64,000 nucleotides of DNA from Tenuifilum sp040752515. Lineage in GTDB: Bacteria > Bacteroidota > Bacteroidia > Bacteroidales > Tenuifilaceae. A model generated the notes under the pieces. That model did not search any database and was not told the DNA's origin. It worked only from the letters and a program-made list of their open reading frames with translations. Positions 43,261-50,815 of this stretch are shown in pieces. The position numbers and the translations under genes are program-made. The stretch's first letter is position 1; each line of letters begins with the position of its first letter. Location of the stretch: the NCBI GenBank assembly GCA_040752515.1, contig JBFMGQ010000006.1, forward strand, positions 57,490 through 121,489, read 5' to 3'.

Positions 43261-43863
43261 ATGAAAAGATTAAAATCAATTTCGACTATTTTTACAGCTA
43301 TAACTTGCCTTCTCCTGGTGCTCTATATTTCATGTCAGGCACAAAACGGCAACAGCTGCTCAAGACCAATGAACACATCGCTCCCGAGCTCAGGCCCGGG
43401 ACAAATTAAACATATTGCAATTCAGGGATCAGATTTGACCATTATTGCCCCCAATGGGGGTCAACTCAATTTCAGAAAGCAACGAAATACAACCGATTTA
43501 ACCCCCATTTTTGGGAAGCCAGACCGTATTACCGATTTCTACGCCGAAATGGAGTCTGAATGGTGGAAGAAATGGGTGTACACTGGGGCTATATTTTACA
43601 TAATCCCTAACAAAAAGTTTGATTCTTTTGAAATTAGTGGTCCTGGCTTTAAGCTGAACGTGAAGGGGGCCATACTGGAGGTGGGTAAGCCCATCGATGA
43701 GCTCGCCAAGGCATTCCCCGATTTTAAGAATTACATTATTGAAAACTGCGCTGTTAGTTTTGCTTTCCAGATGGCAAACGGTGAGCTCTCGGATGAGTTC
43801 ATGGGGATAACATTTGACCCCATCACCCGGAACATAACATCCATGTACAACGGAATGCCTTAA
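43261..43863 (+). CDS. Exported 200-residue protein, paralogue 2 (probable lipoprotein)
   Basis: Tandem copy of the protein at 42457. The signal peptide differs: MKRLKSISTIFTAITCLLLVLYISC followed by QAQN, so a Cys at 25 could be lipidated, whereas paralogue 1 has ISSRAQN there. The middle (residues 45-124) has diverged strongly (for example HIAIQGSDLTIIAPNGGQ against KIVLQETDVFIIGPNGGK), but residues 125-200 are identical in both copies. At the DNA level this tail has only a few silent differences. It has its own terminator. The function is unknown, as for paralogue 1. Confidence 0.8.
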   Translation: MKRLKSISTIFTAITCLLLVLYISCQAQNGNSCSRPMNTSLPSSGPGQIKHIAIQGSDLTIIAPNGGQLNFRKQRNTTDLTPIFGKPDRITDFYAEMESEWWKKWVYTGAIFYIIPNKKFDSFEISGPGFKLNVKGAILEVGKPIDELAKAFPDFKNYIIENCAVSFAFQMANGELSDEFMGITFDPITRNITSMYNGMP

Positions 43864-43871
43864 TTCCTTTA

Positions 43872-43900
43872 AAAAGCACCCCCTTAGCGGGGGTGCTTTT
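43872..43900 (+). terminator. Terminator after paralogue 2
   Basis: 12-bp stem AAAAGCACCCCC (43872-43883) with GGGGGTGCTTTT (43889-43900), loop TTAGC. The loop is the reverse complement of that in the first copy, so the hairpin is inverted relative to it. Confidence 0.8.
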
Positions 43901-44000
43901 AATTTAATTATGTTTTAAAATTTGTAAACGGCAACATTACCTTCCCCAACAACCTACATCAAACTATTTGCATTAACTTTGCAGCATCAATATTTAAGGC

Positions 44001-44624
44001 ATGGATATAAAAGATGTGGTTTACAGCCGCAACGTGGTTGAGTTTGTAACGGTAGCCAAGGAGTTTTGCGCTTTTCTGGAGGGCTGCGAAAAGCACACCG
44101 CAAGGTCGTTTGTTGGGGCCTGCAATAAGGTGTTACCCCTTCTGTACTACAAGGCAGCCCTTTTGCCCCAAACCGAACCCGTTTACGACGAAACCAATGA
44201 GCAGTTTGTAACCGAAAGCGATTACTCAACCATCGAGAACAAGGTGGAGTATCTGCTTGGCCAGCATAACCAGTATGTTGAGGTTAACGACCCTCGGGTT
44301 GATGAGCTAACCGGTTTGTACACGGCTAGCATTGCCGAATACATGGCCGATATCTACCAGGATTTGAAAAACTTTGTGCTGCGTTATCAGGTTGGAAATG
44401 CCTACGTGATGAACGATGCCCTGTGGGAATGCACCAACAACTTCAAGGACTTTTGGGGTATCAGGCTGGCAAACCTTATCAGGGCTTTCCATATACTTGC
44501 CCACCAAAATATCGACCTCGATAACATTAAACATCCCGACGAAAGCGAGGGTGCCGAGCGCGATACCTCCGATTGGTTTGTTACTCGCCGACAGCAGGAT
44601 ATGGATCATAATGAACTAACTTGA
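44001..44624 (+). CDS. DUF5063 domain protein
   Basis: Cytoplasmic protein of 207 residues typical of Bacteroidota. The DUF5063 domain covers residues 8-175 and is helical (VEFVTVAKEFCAFLEGCE, YYKAALLPQTEPVYDE, FVLRYQVGNAYVMNDALWEC, FKDFWGIRLANLIRAFHIL). The C-terminal tail is charged. The function is unknown. A perfect -7-like TAACTTTG lies at 43974-43981, but the -33 partner is not clear. It is the first gene of a three-gene unit, overlapping the exonuclease start by 1 nt (TGATG). Confidence 0.85.
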   Translation: MDIKDVVYSRNVVEFVTVAKEFCAFLEGCEKHTARSFVGACNKVLPLLYYKAALLPQTEPVYDETNEQFVTESDYSTIENKVEYLLGQHNQYVEVNDPRVDELTGLYTASIAEYMADIYQDLKNFVLRYQVGNAYVMNDALWECTNNFKDFWGIRLANLIRAFHILAHQNIDLDNIKHPDESEGAERDTSDWFVTRRQQDMDHNELT

Positions 44625-45214
44625 TGTTTGCTGCTAATATTGACAAGGAGGCGTTAAACAGTTTACCCCGCATCCATTTTACGGGGCAAATTGTTGTTGC
44701 CGAAAGTGAGGCCGATTTGGCACATTGGTTACCCGTACTGTGCCAGGAGCAAGTGATTGGGTTCGATACCGAATCGAAACCATCGTTTAGGAAAGGAAAG
44801 CTAAATGGAATATCGATATTACAGCTGGCAAATAGCACCTTGGCCATTATTGTAAAAGTTAAAAAAAACGGTATCCCAGATATTCTAAAGAACTTTCTGG
44901 AAGATGCCCGGATAGTTAAAGTTGGGGCAGCCATTCACGACGACCTAAAAGGGCTTACCAAGATTAGGCATTTTACCCCCAATGGATTTATCGACCTGCA
45001 ACGCTTAGCACCAACCTATGGCATTGAGGGGATAAGCGTAAAAAAACTTTCGGCTGTGGTTCTGGGAGCCACCATATCGAAAGGACAGCAGCTTAGCAAC
45101 TGGGATGCCGATGTACTTACCGAAGCACAAAAAAATTATGCATCAACCGATGCCTGGGTATGCCGGGAAATATACCTAAAACTCATGTTACACACCCCGA
45201 AAGCACAAGATTAA
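44624..45214 (+). CDS. 3'-5' exonuclease domain protein (RNase D / DnaQ-like)
   Basis: Predicted 3'-5' exonuclease of 196 residues. The DEDD catalytic residues are seen: FDTESKP (Asp, Glu) near residue 48, HDDLKGL (Asp) and YASTDAWVCREIY (the DEDDy Tyr/Asp motif). It resembles the Bacteroidota version of the RNase D exonuclease domain, without HRDC domains. Likely substrates are tRNA 3' ends or other RNAs. Translation is coupled to the DUF5063 gene (start ATG overlaps the stop codon) and to the next methyltransferase gene (TAATG). Confidence 0.88.
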   Translation: MFAANIDKEALNSLPRIHFTGQIVVAESEADLAHWLPVLCQEQVIGFDTESKPSFRKGKLNGISILQLANSTLAIIVKVKKNGIPDILKNFLEDARIVKVGAAIHDDLKGLTKIRHFTPNGFIDLQRLAPTYGIEGISVKKLSAVVLGATISKGQQLSNWDADVLTEAQKNYASTDAWVCREIYLKLMLHTPKAQD

Positions 45215-46401
45215 TGGAACGACCCAAAGTAATCCTTAAACCGGGCAAGGAGCAATCGCTGCTTAGGTTTCATCCATGGATATTTTCAGGAGCAATAAAA
45301 TCGGTAACCGATATGCCCGATGAGGGGCAGGTGGTTGATGTTTGGAGTGCCGATGGAAAATACCTGGCATCCGGTCATTTTGCCTCGGGCTCAATTGCCG
45401 TTCGAATTCTATCGTTTCAGCCCGTTGATATCGACAAAACATTCTGGCTGAACAGGATAACCAACGCTCTTGCCCTTCGGAGGGCAATTGGACTATATCC
45501 CAATACCAACACCAATATTTTCCGCTTGATTCATGGCGAAGGAGACAACCTGCCCGGACTAATCATCGACATCTATGGCGATACAGCAGTAATGCAATGC
45601 CATTCGGTTGGTATGTATTTGGCTCGAGCCGAAATTGCCGATGCCGTGATTCAGGTTTTGCCAGAAACCATTAAAGCAGTTTACGATAAGAGTTCCGGAA
45701 CACTCCCATACCGCGAAAAATACAACCCAACCGATGGTTACCTGATTGGTGCCGAAAGCGTTAACGATGGCTGTTTGGAATACGGAAACAGGTATCAAAT
45801 ATCCTGGGTTGAGGGGCAAAAAACTGGTTTTTTTATCGATCAGCGCGAGAACCGATTACTGCTGCAATCGTATGCCCACAGCAAATCGGTATTGAATACT
45901 TTTGGCTACACGGGGGGCTTTTCGGTGTCGGCCCTAAAAGGGGGTGCAGCTGAGGTTGTTACCGTTGATAGTTCAACAACGGCAGTTACCATGGCAAACC
46001 GAAACGTTGAGCTTAACTTTGGTGCTAACGCACCCCATTCAGGTATTGCAATGGACGCATTTGAGTATCTAAGAACCTGCAACCGCACCTTCGATATTAT
46101 TGTGCTCGATCCGCCTGCCTTTGCTAAGCATAGCGATGCCTTGCGTAACGCATTGCAAGCCTACAAAAGGTTAAATCTTGCAGCTATCCGAAGGTTAAAC
46201 CCCGGAGGACTACTTTTCACCTTTTCGTGTTCGCAGGTGGTTAACAAAACCGATTTCAGGAATGCAGTATTCTCGGCAGCTGCCATTTCAGGGCGATCGG
46301 TAAGCATACTTCATCAGCTTACACAACCAGCCGATCACCCCATAAACATATACCACCCCGAAGGCGAATACCTGAAAGGCCTAGTTCTTAGCGTGCTGTA
46401 A
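45214..46401 (+). CDS. rRNA (cytosine-C5) methyltransferase, RlmI-like
   Basis: SAM-dependent methyltransferase of 395 residues. The N-terminal PUA domain spans residues 1-75 (VILKPGKEQSLLRFHPWIFSGAIK). The Rossmann domain has VLNTFGYTGGFSVSALKGGAAEVVTVD and the catalytic DPPAF motif IIVLDPPAFAKHSD, then FTFSCSQVV with the nucleophile Cys. This is the layout of RlmI (23S m5C1962). The start at ATG 45214 overlaps the previous stop codon (TAATG). An in-frame ATG at 45160 lies inside the exonuclease gene and is not preferred. Confidence 0.9.
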   Translation: MERPKVILKPGKEQSLLRFHPWIFSGAIKSVTDMPDEGQVVDVWSADGKYLASGHFASGSIAVRILSFQPVDIDKTFWLNRITNALALRRAIGLYPNTNTNIFRLIHGEGDNLPGLIIDIYGDTAVMQCHSVGMYLARAEIADAVIQVLPETIKAVYDKSSGTLPYREKYNPTDGYLIGAESVNDGCLEYGNRYQISWVEGQKTGFFIDQRENRLLLQSYAHSKSVLNTFGYTGGFSVSALKGGAAEVVTVDSSTTAVTMANRNVELNFGANAPHSGIAMDAFEYLRTCNRTFDIIVLDPPAFAKHSDALRNALQAYKRLNLAAIRRLNPGGLLFTFSCSQVVNKTDFRNAVFSAAAISGRSVSILHQLTQPADHPINIYHPEGEYLKGLVLSVL

Positions 46402-46406
46402 AACCA

Positions 46407-47180
46407 TCACCTTACAAATACCCAGTTGGTATTACCGGAAAGGGGATCACTAAAGCTATAACCTTCGTAATCGAAAAGTTTTAGGTCATCTACATTAACT
46501 ATTTGGTTCTTTACCGCAAAGCGAGCCATAAGCCCACGAGCCCTTTTGGATAGTATGGGGATAACCTTCAGCCCCTCGGGGCGTTGTTCTCTAAATTCAA
46601 TGTCAATGAACCTATTTCCAAAAACCTTATGGTCAATTGCCCGGGAATATTCCTTTGAGGCAAGGTTTACCAGGTAACCATTGCCAACAACTTGTTGGAG
46701 AAACTCTGTAATGCTGTTGCCCCAAAAATCGTAAAGTGATTTTTGCTGTCCAACCTGTAGTTTTGTTCCCATTTCCAGGCGGTAAGGTTGCATCAGATCC
46801 AGAGCTCGCAGTATACCATACAAACCCGAAAGCATGAAAATGGTTTGATGGGAAAACGCTAACTCATCATCTGTAAAATCGGTGGCCAGTAATCCTTCGT
46901 ATACATCACCTGCAAAGGTTAGTATGGCAGGTGTGCTATTTTGGGGTGTAAAAGGCAAATGCCACTCCGCATACCTTGTAAAGTTAATGTCGGCAATATC
47001 TTGACTTACGTTTAAAAGTTTCCTTAGCTCAACGGGACTATAAGTTTTAATTTGACTAACTATGGCTTGCGCTTGATCAAGAAAAACAGGTGTTGTGTAA
47101 TCCATCTGTTTCGCCTTAAAGTTTTTTCTCAAGGTTTTTGCAGGCGAAAGTATAATGCGGTAATTTATTTTGGGAATCAT
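46407..47180 (-). CDS. yaaA: YaaA-family peroxide stress protein (UPF0246)
   Basis: Cytoplasmic protein of 257 residues. YaaA limits free iron and DNA damage under peroxide stress in E. coli. The family signature is clear: ILSPAKTLR near the N-terminus, AEWHLPF, ALLTFAGDVYEGL, FMLSGLYGILRALDLMQPYRLEMGTKL, then FWGNSITEFL and VNLASKEYSRAID. The Cys and helix-hairpin-helix-like positions were not checked. It is monocistronic, convergent with the methyltransferase gene across 5 nt. It starts at the ATG at 47178-47180. Confidence 0.92.
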   Translation of the reverse strand: MIPKINYRIILSPAKTLRKNFKAKQMDYTTPVFLDQAQAIVSQIKTYSPVELRKLLNVSQDIADINFTRYAEWHLPFTPQNSTPAILTFAGDVYEGLLATDFTDDELAFSHQTIFMLSGLYGILRALDLMQPYRLEMGTKLQVGQQKSLYDFWGNSITEFLQQVVGNGYLVNLASKEYSRAIDHKVFGNRFIDIEFREQRPEGLKVIPILSKRARGLMARFAVKNQIVNVDDLKLFDYEGYSFSDPLSGNTNWVFVR

Positions 47181-47269
47181 AGCGTTTATTTTTTTTCAAA
47201 AATTCAAATTTCAAAAAATTGTTGTATCTTTAAGTTAAGAAACAATGATGGCATTTTAGTGTTCAAAGG

Positions 47270-49633
47270 ATGAGTAATAAATACTTACCCGTAATTATTG
47301 GGACAAGCTCTTACAGCATACGTAAGGTGTGTGTTTACTTTTTTGTTTTTATTGGTTTATTGCTACCATTAAACAACTTTGCACGACCTGGCACAAAGGT
47401 AGTATTGCAGCTCAAGTGGAAGCATCAATTTCAATTTGCGGGTTACTATGCTGCCATTGAAAAGGGATACTATGCCCAGGAAGACATTGAGGTTGAACTA
47501 AAGGAACTTCCCCAGAATACAAGCGTAATTACTGAAGTGCTCGAGGGAAGAGCACAATTTGGGATAGCCAATGCCGATATAATCATCAACTATGTAAACG
47601 GAGCGCCACTTGTAGTGCTTGCGCCAATATTTCAATCGAGTCCGGCAGCGTTGGCATCGCGTGCCGAACGTAATATTACCCGGCCACAGGATATTGCAGG
47701 GAAAACCATCGAAATCAACACAAAATACTCAGGGGCAGTTGAGGTGCTTACCATGCTTAGCCTCGAGGGGGTTAAGCCCTCGCAATACCAGGTAACCGAA
47801 ACCTCGCTTTCGCTCAACAAGTTGCTGAACAACCAGTCCGATGCCAGCGAAATTTACCTATCCAATGAGCCCTACTTTCTGGAAAAATTCGGAATACCCT
47901 ACAACCTAATCTTACCCCAAAAATATGGCGTTGACTTTTACGCCGAGTGCTTGTTTACCACCAAGGATTTGGTTAACAGTAATCCTGAACTGGTTGAAGC
48001 GTTCCTCAGGGCTAGCATAAAAGGGTGGGAATATGCACTTGAGAATCCCGACGAGATAGCCCAAGTTATACAATCGAAGTATAAAACCACAAAAACTCTC
48101 GACCACCTCATCTACGAATCGCAAAAGGTAAAAGAGTTTATAAAGCCTAACTTCATAAACATTGGTCATTCCAATAAAGGGCGTTGGCTGCAAATGATGG
48201 AGACCCTCCTGCAGGCTGGGCTAATCAATAAAACTAAACCAGTTGATGGCTTACTATACAATCCTGAGCATAAAAAACATTCGCTATTTGCTGATAAATG
48301 GTTCTTAATTGTTGTAGGGCTTATTTTACTTACCAGCCTATTATTTCATGTGTGGTATATTAATCGAAAGAAAAAACGCATGCAGCTAATTATAACCGAT
48401 CACAAGCAAAAGGTTGAGGGGTTAAAGCAGGAGCTGCAAATGTTAAGCGTGCAGCTTGAGGAAGCCATTCAACGGAATAAAGACCTAGAATCATTTAAAG
48501 AATCGCTCCTCTCAAACCTTTCGTTTGAAATCCGAACACCGCTTAACAACATAATTGGTTACAGTGAACTTTTAAACGATCCTAAGATCAAGTCAACCCA
48601 AGCCCTTCAATTCTCCAAGGAGATAAACAAGAGCTGCCGCCTGCTTCAAAACCAAATTGATAATCTGATTGACCTTTCCAAGCTGGAATCGAACCAATTC
48701 CGGTTGGTTTACCAGCGTATTAACCTGATAGAGCTGATGAATACCTTCCAGGTAATGCTGCTTAATGAGCTTAAACTTTACGATAAAGAGCATATAGCCA
48801 TAAAGGCATTTCTCGATCCTAACGAAATTGATTTTGATATTCTATCGGACCGAAACCTTTTTAAAAGCATTTTCCAACGGCTAATAAACAATGCAGTAAA
48901 GTTCACAGCCAAGGGATATATTGAAATGGGTGTAAGAAAATCGGAAAAGAACGGCCATCTTCTTTTCTGGATTCAGGACAGTGGTATTGGAATGGATACA
49001 GAAAAGGCCAAGACCGTATTTAATCGGTTAAATATTGATGAAACGCACGATGGATTTGGAATTTTGCAAATGGGCTTACCGGTAGTAAAAGGTATTGTGG
49101 ACTTGCTAAACGGAAAAATTTGGATTGAGACAGCCGAAGGAACCGGAACCACTGTAAATATCGAAGTGCCCTACACACCAATTGGCAGTCGCAAAGCCAA
49201 GGGATTGCAAAAAACGTCGCCATTCTACATTCATCAGGACCCTCCCAAGTTGAAAGATAAGAGAATTCTTATTGTAGAGGATATACAGTCCAATTACATT
49301 TTACTTAGCCGTTTACTCGAGGAAACTGGCTGTAAAATGGACCATGCCAAAACCGGCGAAGAGGCTCTGAGAAAGTTTGAAAATTCACCCGATTTCGATT
49401 TAATCTTCATGGATTTAAGGCTGGCCGATATGGATGGCATTGAAATTACTCGCCAAATCCGAAAGAAAAACACCAAAGTGGTTATTGTTGCTCAAACAGC
49501 TTACAGTTCGGGGGTTAAGGTGAATATGAGTATCGAGGCCGGTTGTAACGACTTTATAACCAAACCCATAAGCCGTATCGACCTGTATAATGTTCTTCGC
49601 AAATACCTTGTGAACGACGATTTTCACGCTTAA
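47270..49633 (+). CDS. Hybrid sensor kinase-like protein with THI5/NMT1-type sensor; phosphoacceptor His missing
   Basis: Membrane protein of 787 residues. An N-terminal hydrophobic segment (residues 20-37) exports a periplasmic solute-binding domain of the NMT1/THI5 class (VLQLKWKHQFQFAGYYAAIEKG, residues about 45-330). A TM helix lies at about 345-366, then a coiled coil and an HisKA-like domain. The usual SHEIRTP reads SFEIRTPLNN, so Phe419 replaces the histidine. The ATPase domain keeps NNAVKFT and DSGIGM but its G2 box is degenerate (GFGILQMGLPVVKG). The C-terminal receiver is intact (MDLRLADMDG, Asp715, and TKPI). It may bind a pyrimidine or thiamine precursor-like ligand. It ends 4 nt inside the convergent tsaD gene. 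Confidence 0.88.
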   Translation: MSNKYLPVIIGTSSYSIRKVCVYFFVFIGLLLPLNNFARPGTKVVLQLKWKHQFQFAGYYAAIEKGYYAQEDIEVELKELPQNTSVITEVLEGRAQFGIANADIIINYVNGAPLVVLAPIFQSSPAALASRAERNITRPQDIAGKTIEINTKYSGAVEVLTMLSLEGVKPSQYQVTETSLSLNKLLNNQSDASEIYLSNEPYFLEKFGIPYNLILPQKYGVDFYAECLFTTKDLVNSNPELVEAFLRASIKGWEYALENPDEIAQVIQSKYKTTKTLDHLIYESQKVKEFIKPNFINIGHSNKGRWLQMMETLLQAGLINKTKPVDGLLYNPEHKKHSLFADKWFLIVVGLILLTSLLFHVWYINRKKKRMQLIITDHKQKVEGLKQELQMLSVQLEEAIQRNKDLESFKESLLSNLSFEIRTPLNNIIGYSELLNDPKIKSTQALQFSKEINKSCRLLQNQIDNLIDLSKLESNQFRLVYQRINLIELMNTFQVMLLNELKLYDKEHIAIKAFLDPNEIDFDILSDRNLFKSIFQRLINNAVKFTAKGYIEMGVRKSEKNGHLLFWIQDSGIGMDTEKAKTVFNRLNIDETHDGFGILQMGLPVVKGIVDLLNGKIWIETAEGTGTTVNIEVPYTPIGSRKAKGLQKTSPFYIHQDPPKLKDKRILIVEDIQSNYILLSRLLEETGCKMDHAKTGEEALRKFENSPDFDLIFMDLRLADMDGIEITRQIRKKNTKVVIVAQTAYSSGVKVNMSIEAGCNDFITKPISRIDLYNVLRKYLVNDDFHA

Positions 49634-50649
49634 CCCAAAGGGAAACGCGCCAAGGGCGGCTCGTCGAGCGGCGAGGTTTTCCCGGCAAGGTAGCTGTAGT
49701 AACCTACAATGGCAATCATGGCAGCATTATCGGTTGTAAATTGCTTTTTGGGTAAGTAAACCCGCCACCCCCTCTTTTGCCCTAAGGCTTGTAGTGCATT
49801 TCGTAATCCGGAATTTGCAGCAACACCACCTGCAATGGCAATTTCATTCATTCTATACTTGCGAACAGCCTGCTCAACCTTGGCAAGCAGAATGTCAATT
49901 ATAGTTTTTTGGAGCGAAGCACAAATGTCGGGGAGGTGATCATGAACAAAGTTTGGGTTTTCGTTTAGCCTATCGCGAAGCGTGTACAAAAACGATGTTT
50001 TTAACCCGCTAAAGCTGAAATCGAGTTCAGGAATGTTAGGTTTTGCAAACTTGATGTATTCAGGGTTGCCATCCGAGGCAAGTTTATCGATTACAGGGCC
50101 TCCGGGATAGGGCAGCCCAAGCACCTTGGCGCACTTATCGAATGCCTCGCCGGCGGCATCATCAATTGTTTGACCTACGATTTCCATCTCCATTGGACTG
50201 CGAATCACCATGATTTGTGTATGGCCACCAGAAACCAAAAGGCATAGAAACGGGAACGATGGGTGAACCGCGTTTGGTTCATCCTTGATGAAATGCGAAA
50301 GCACATGGCCCTGCAAGTGGTTTACTGAGATTAAGGGCACACCTAAAGTAAGGGCAGCACCCTTTGCAAACGATGCTCCAACAAGCAGCGAACCCAGCAA
50401 GCCCGGGCCTCGGGTGTATGCTATGGCATCAATCTCCCGTATGGTAACACCCGCTTTGCGTAAGGCTGTATCTACTACAGGAATAATATTGGCCTGATGG
50501 GCTCGTGAAGCCAGCTCAGGCACCACTCCTCCATACTGCTTGTGAACATCCTGACTGCTGATGACATTCGATAAAAGCAACTGATCGCGAATGACCGCAG
50601 CCGATGTATCGTCGCACGACGATTCTATCCCAAGTATTGTTACGCTCAT
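49630..50649 (-). CDS. tsaD: tRNA N6-threonylcarbamoyladenosine transferase (TsaD)
   Basis: ATPase-fold enzyme of 339 residues that adds the threonylcarbamoyl group to A37 of ANN-decoding tRNAs, with TsaB and TsaE. ESSCDDTSAA at the N-terminus, the metal-binding HLQGHVLSH (His about 111 and 115), LVSGGHTQ, GAAGEAFDKCAKVLGLPYPGG and GGVAANSGLR are all family hallmarks. The start is ATG 50649, with a TTG at 50655 also in frame. It is divergent from tamB, an arrangement seen in many Bacteroidota. Convergent 4-nt overlap with the hybrid kinase gene. Confidence 0.97.
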   Translation of the reverse strand: MSVTILGIESSCDDTSAAVIRDQLLLSNVISSQDVHKQYGGVVPELASRAHQANIIPVVDTALRKAGVTIREIDAIAYTRGPGLLGSLLVGASFAKGAALTLGVPLISVNHLQGHVLSHFIKDEPNAVHPSFPFLCLLVSGGHTQIMVIRSPMEMEIVGQTIDDAAGEAFDKCAKVLGLPYPGGPVIDKLASDGNPEYIKFAKPNIPELDFSFSGLKTSFLYTLRDRLNENPNFVHDHLPDICASLQKTIIDILLAKVEQAVRKYRMNEIAIAGGVAANSGLRNALQALGQKRGWRVYLPKKQFTTDNAAMIAIVGYYSYLAGKTSPLDEPPLARFPLG

Positions 50650-50815
50650 CAACAAAAAATGAAATAATACAAAAAAAAGTTTAAAACCTTGCCCTACCTA
50701 TTTCAAAAGCCCAAGCAATTGTATATTTTAGGAACAAATTTTGATACTTTATTTCCGTAAATAACCAAGCAAAGGTATTAAAAAACTACTTAAAATACTG
50801 ATTTGGGGATTTGTA

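Noticed and set aside
43122..43409. ORF of 95 codons on the + strand over the duplication junction
   Set aside because: It is out of frame with the vestigial M23 tail and paralogue 2, both of which explain the region better.
43921..43981. Full promoter for the DUF5063 gene
   Set aside because: A perfect TAACTTTG -7 element exists at 43974-43981 but no TTTG-like -33 element at the right distance.
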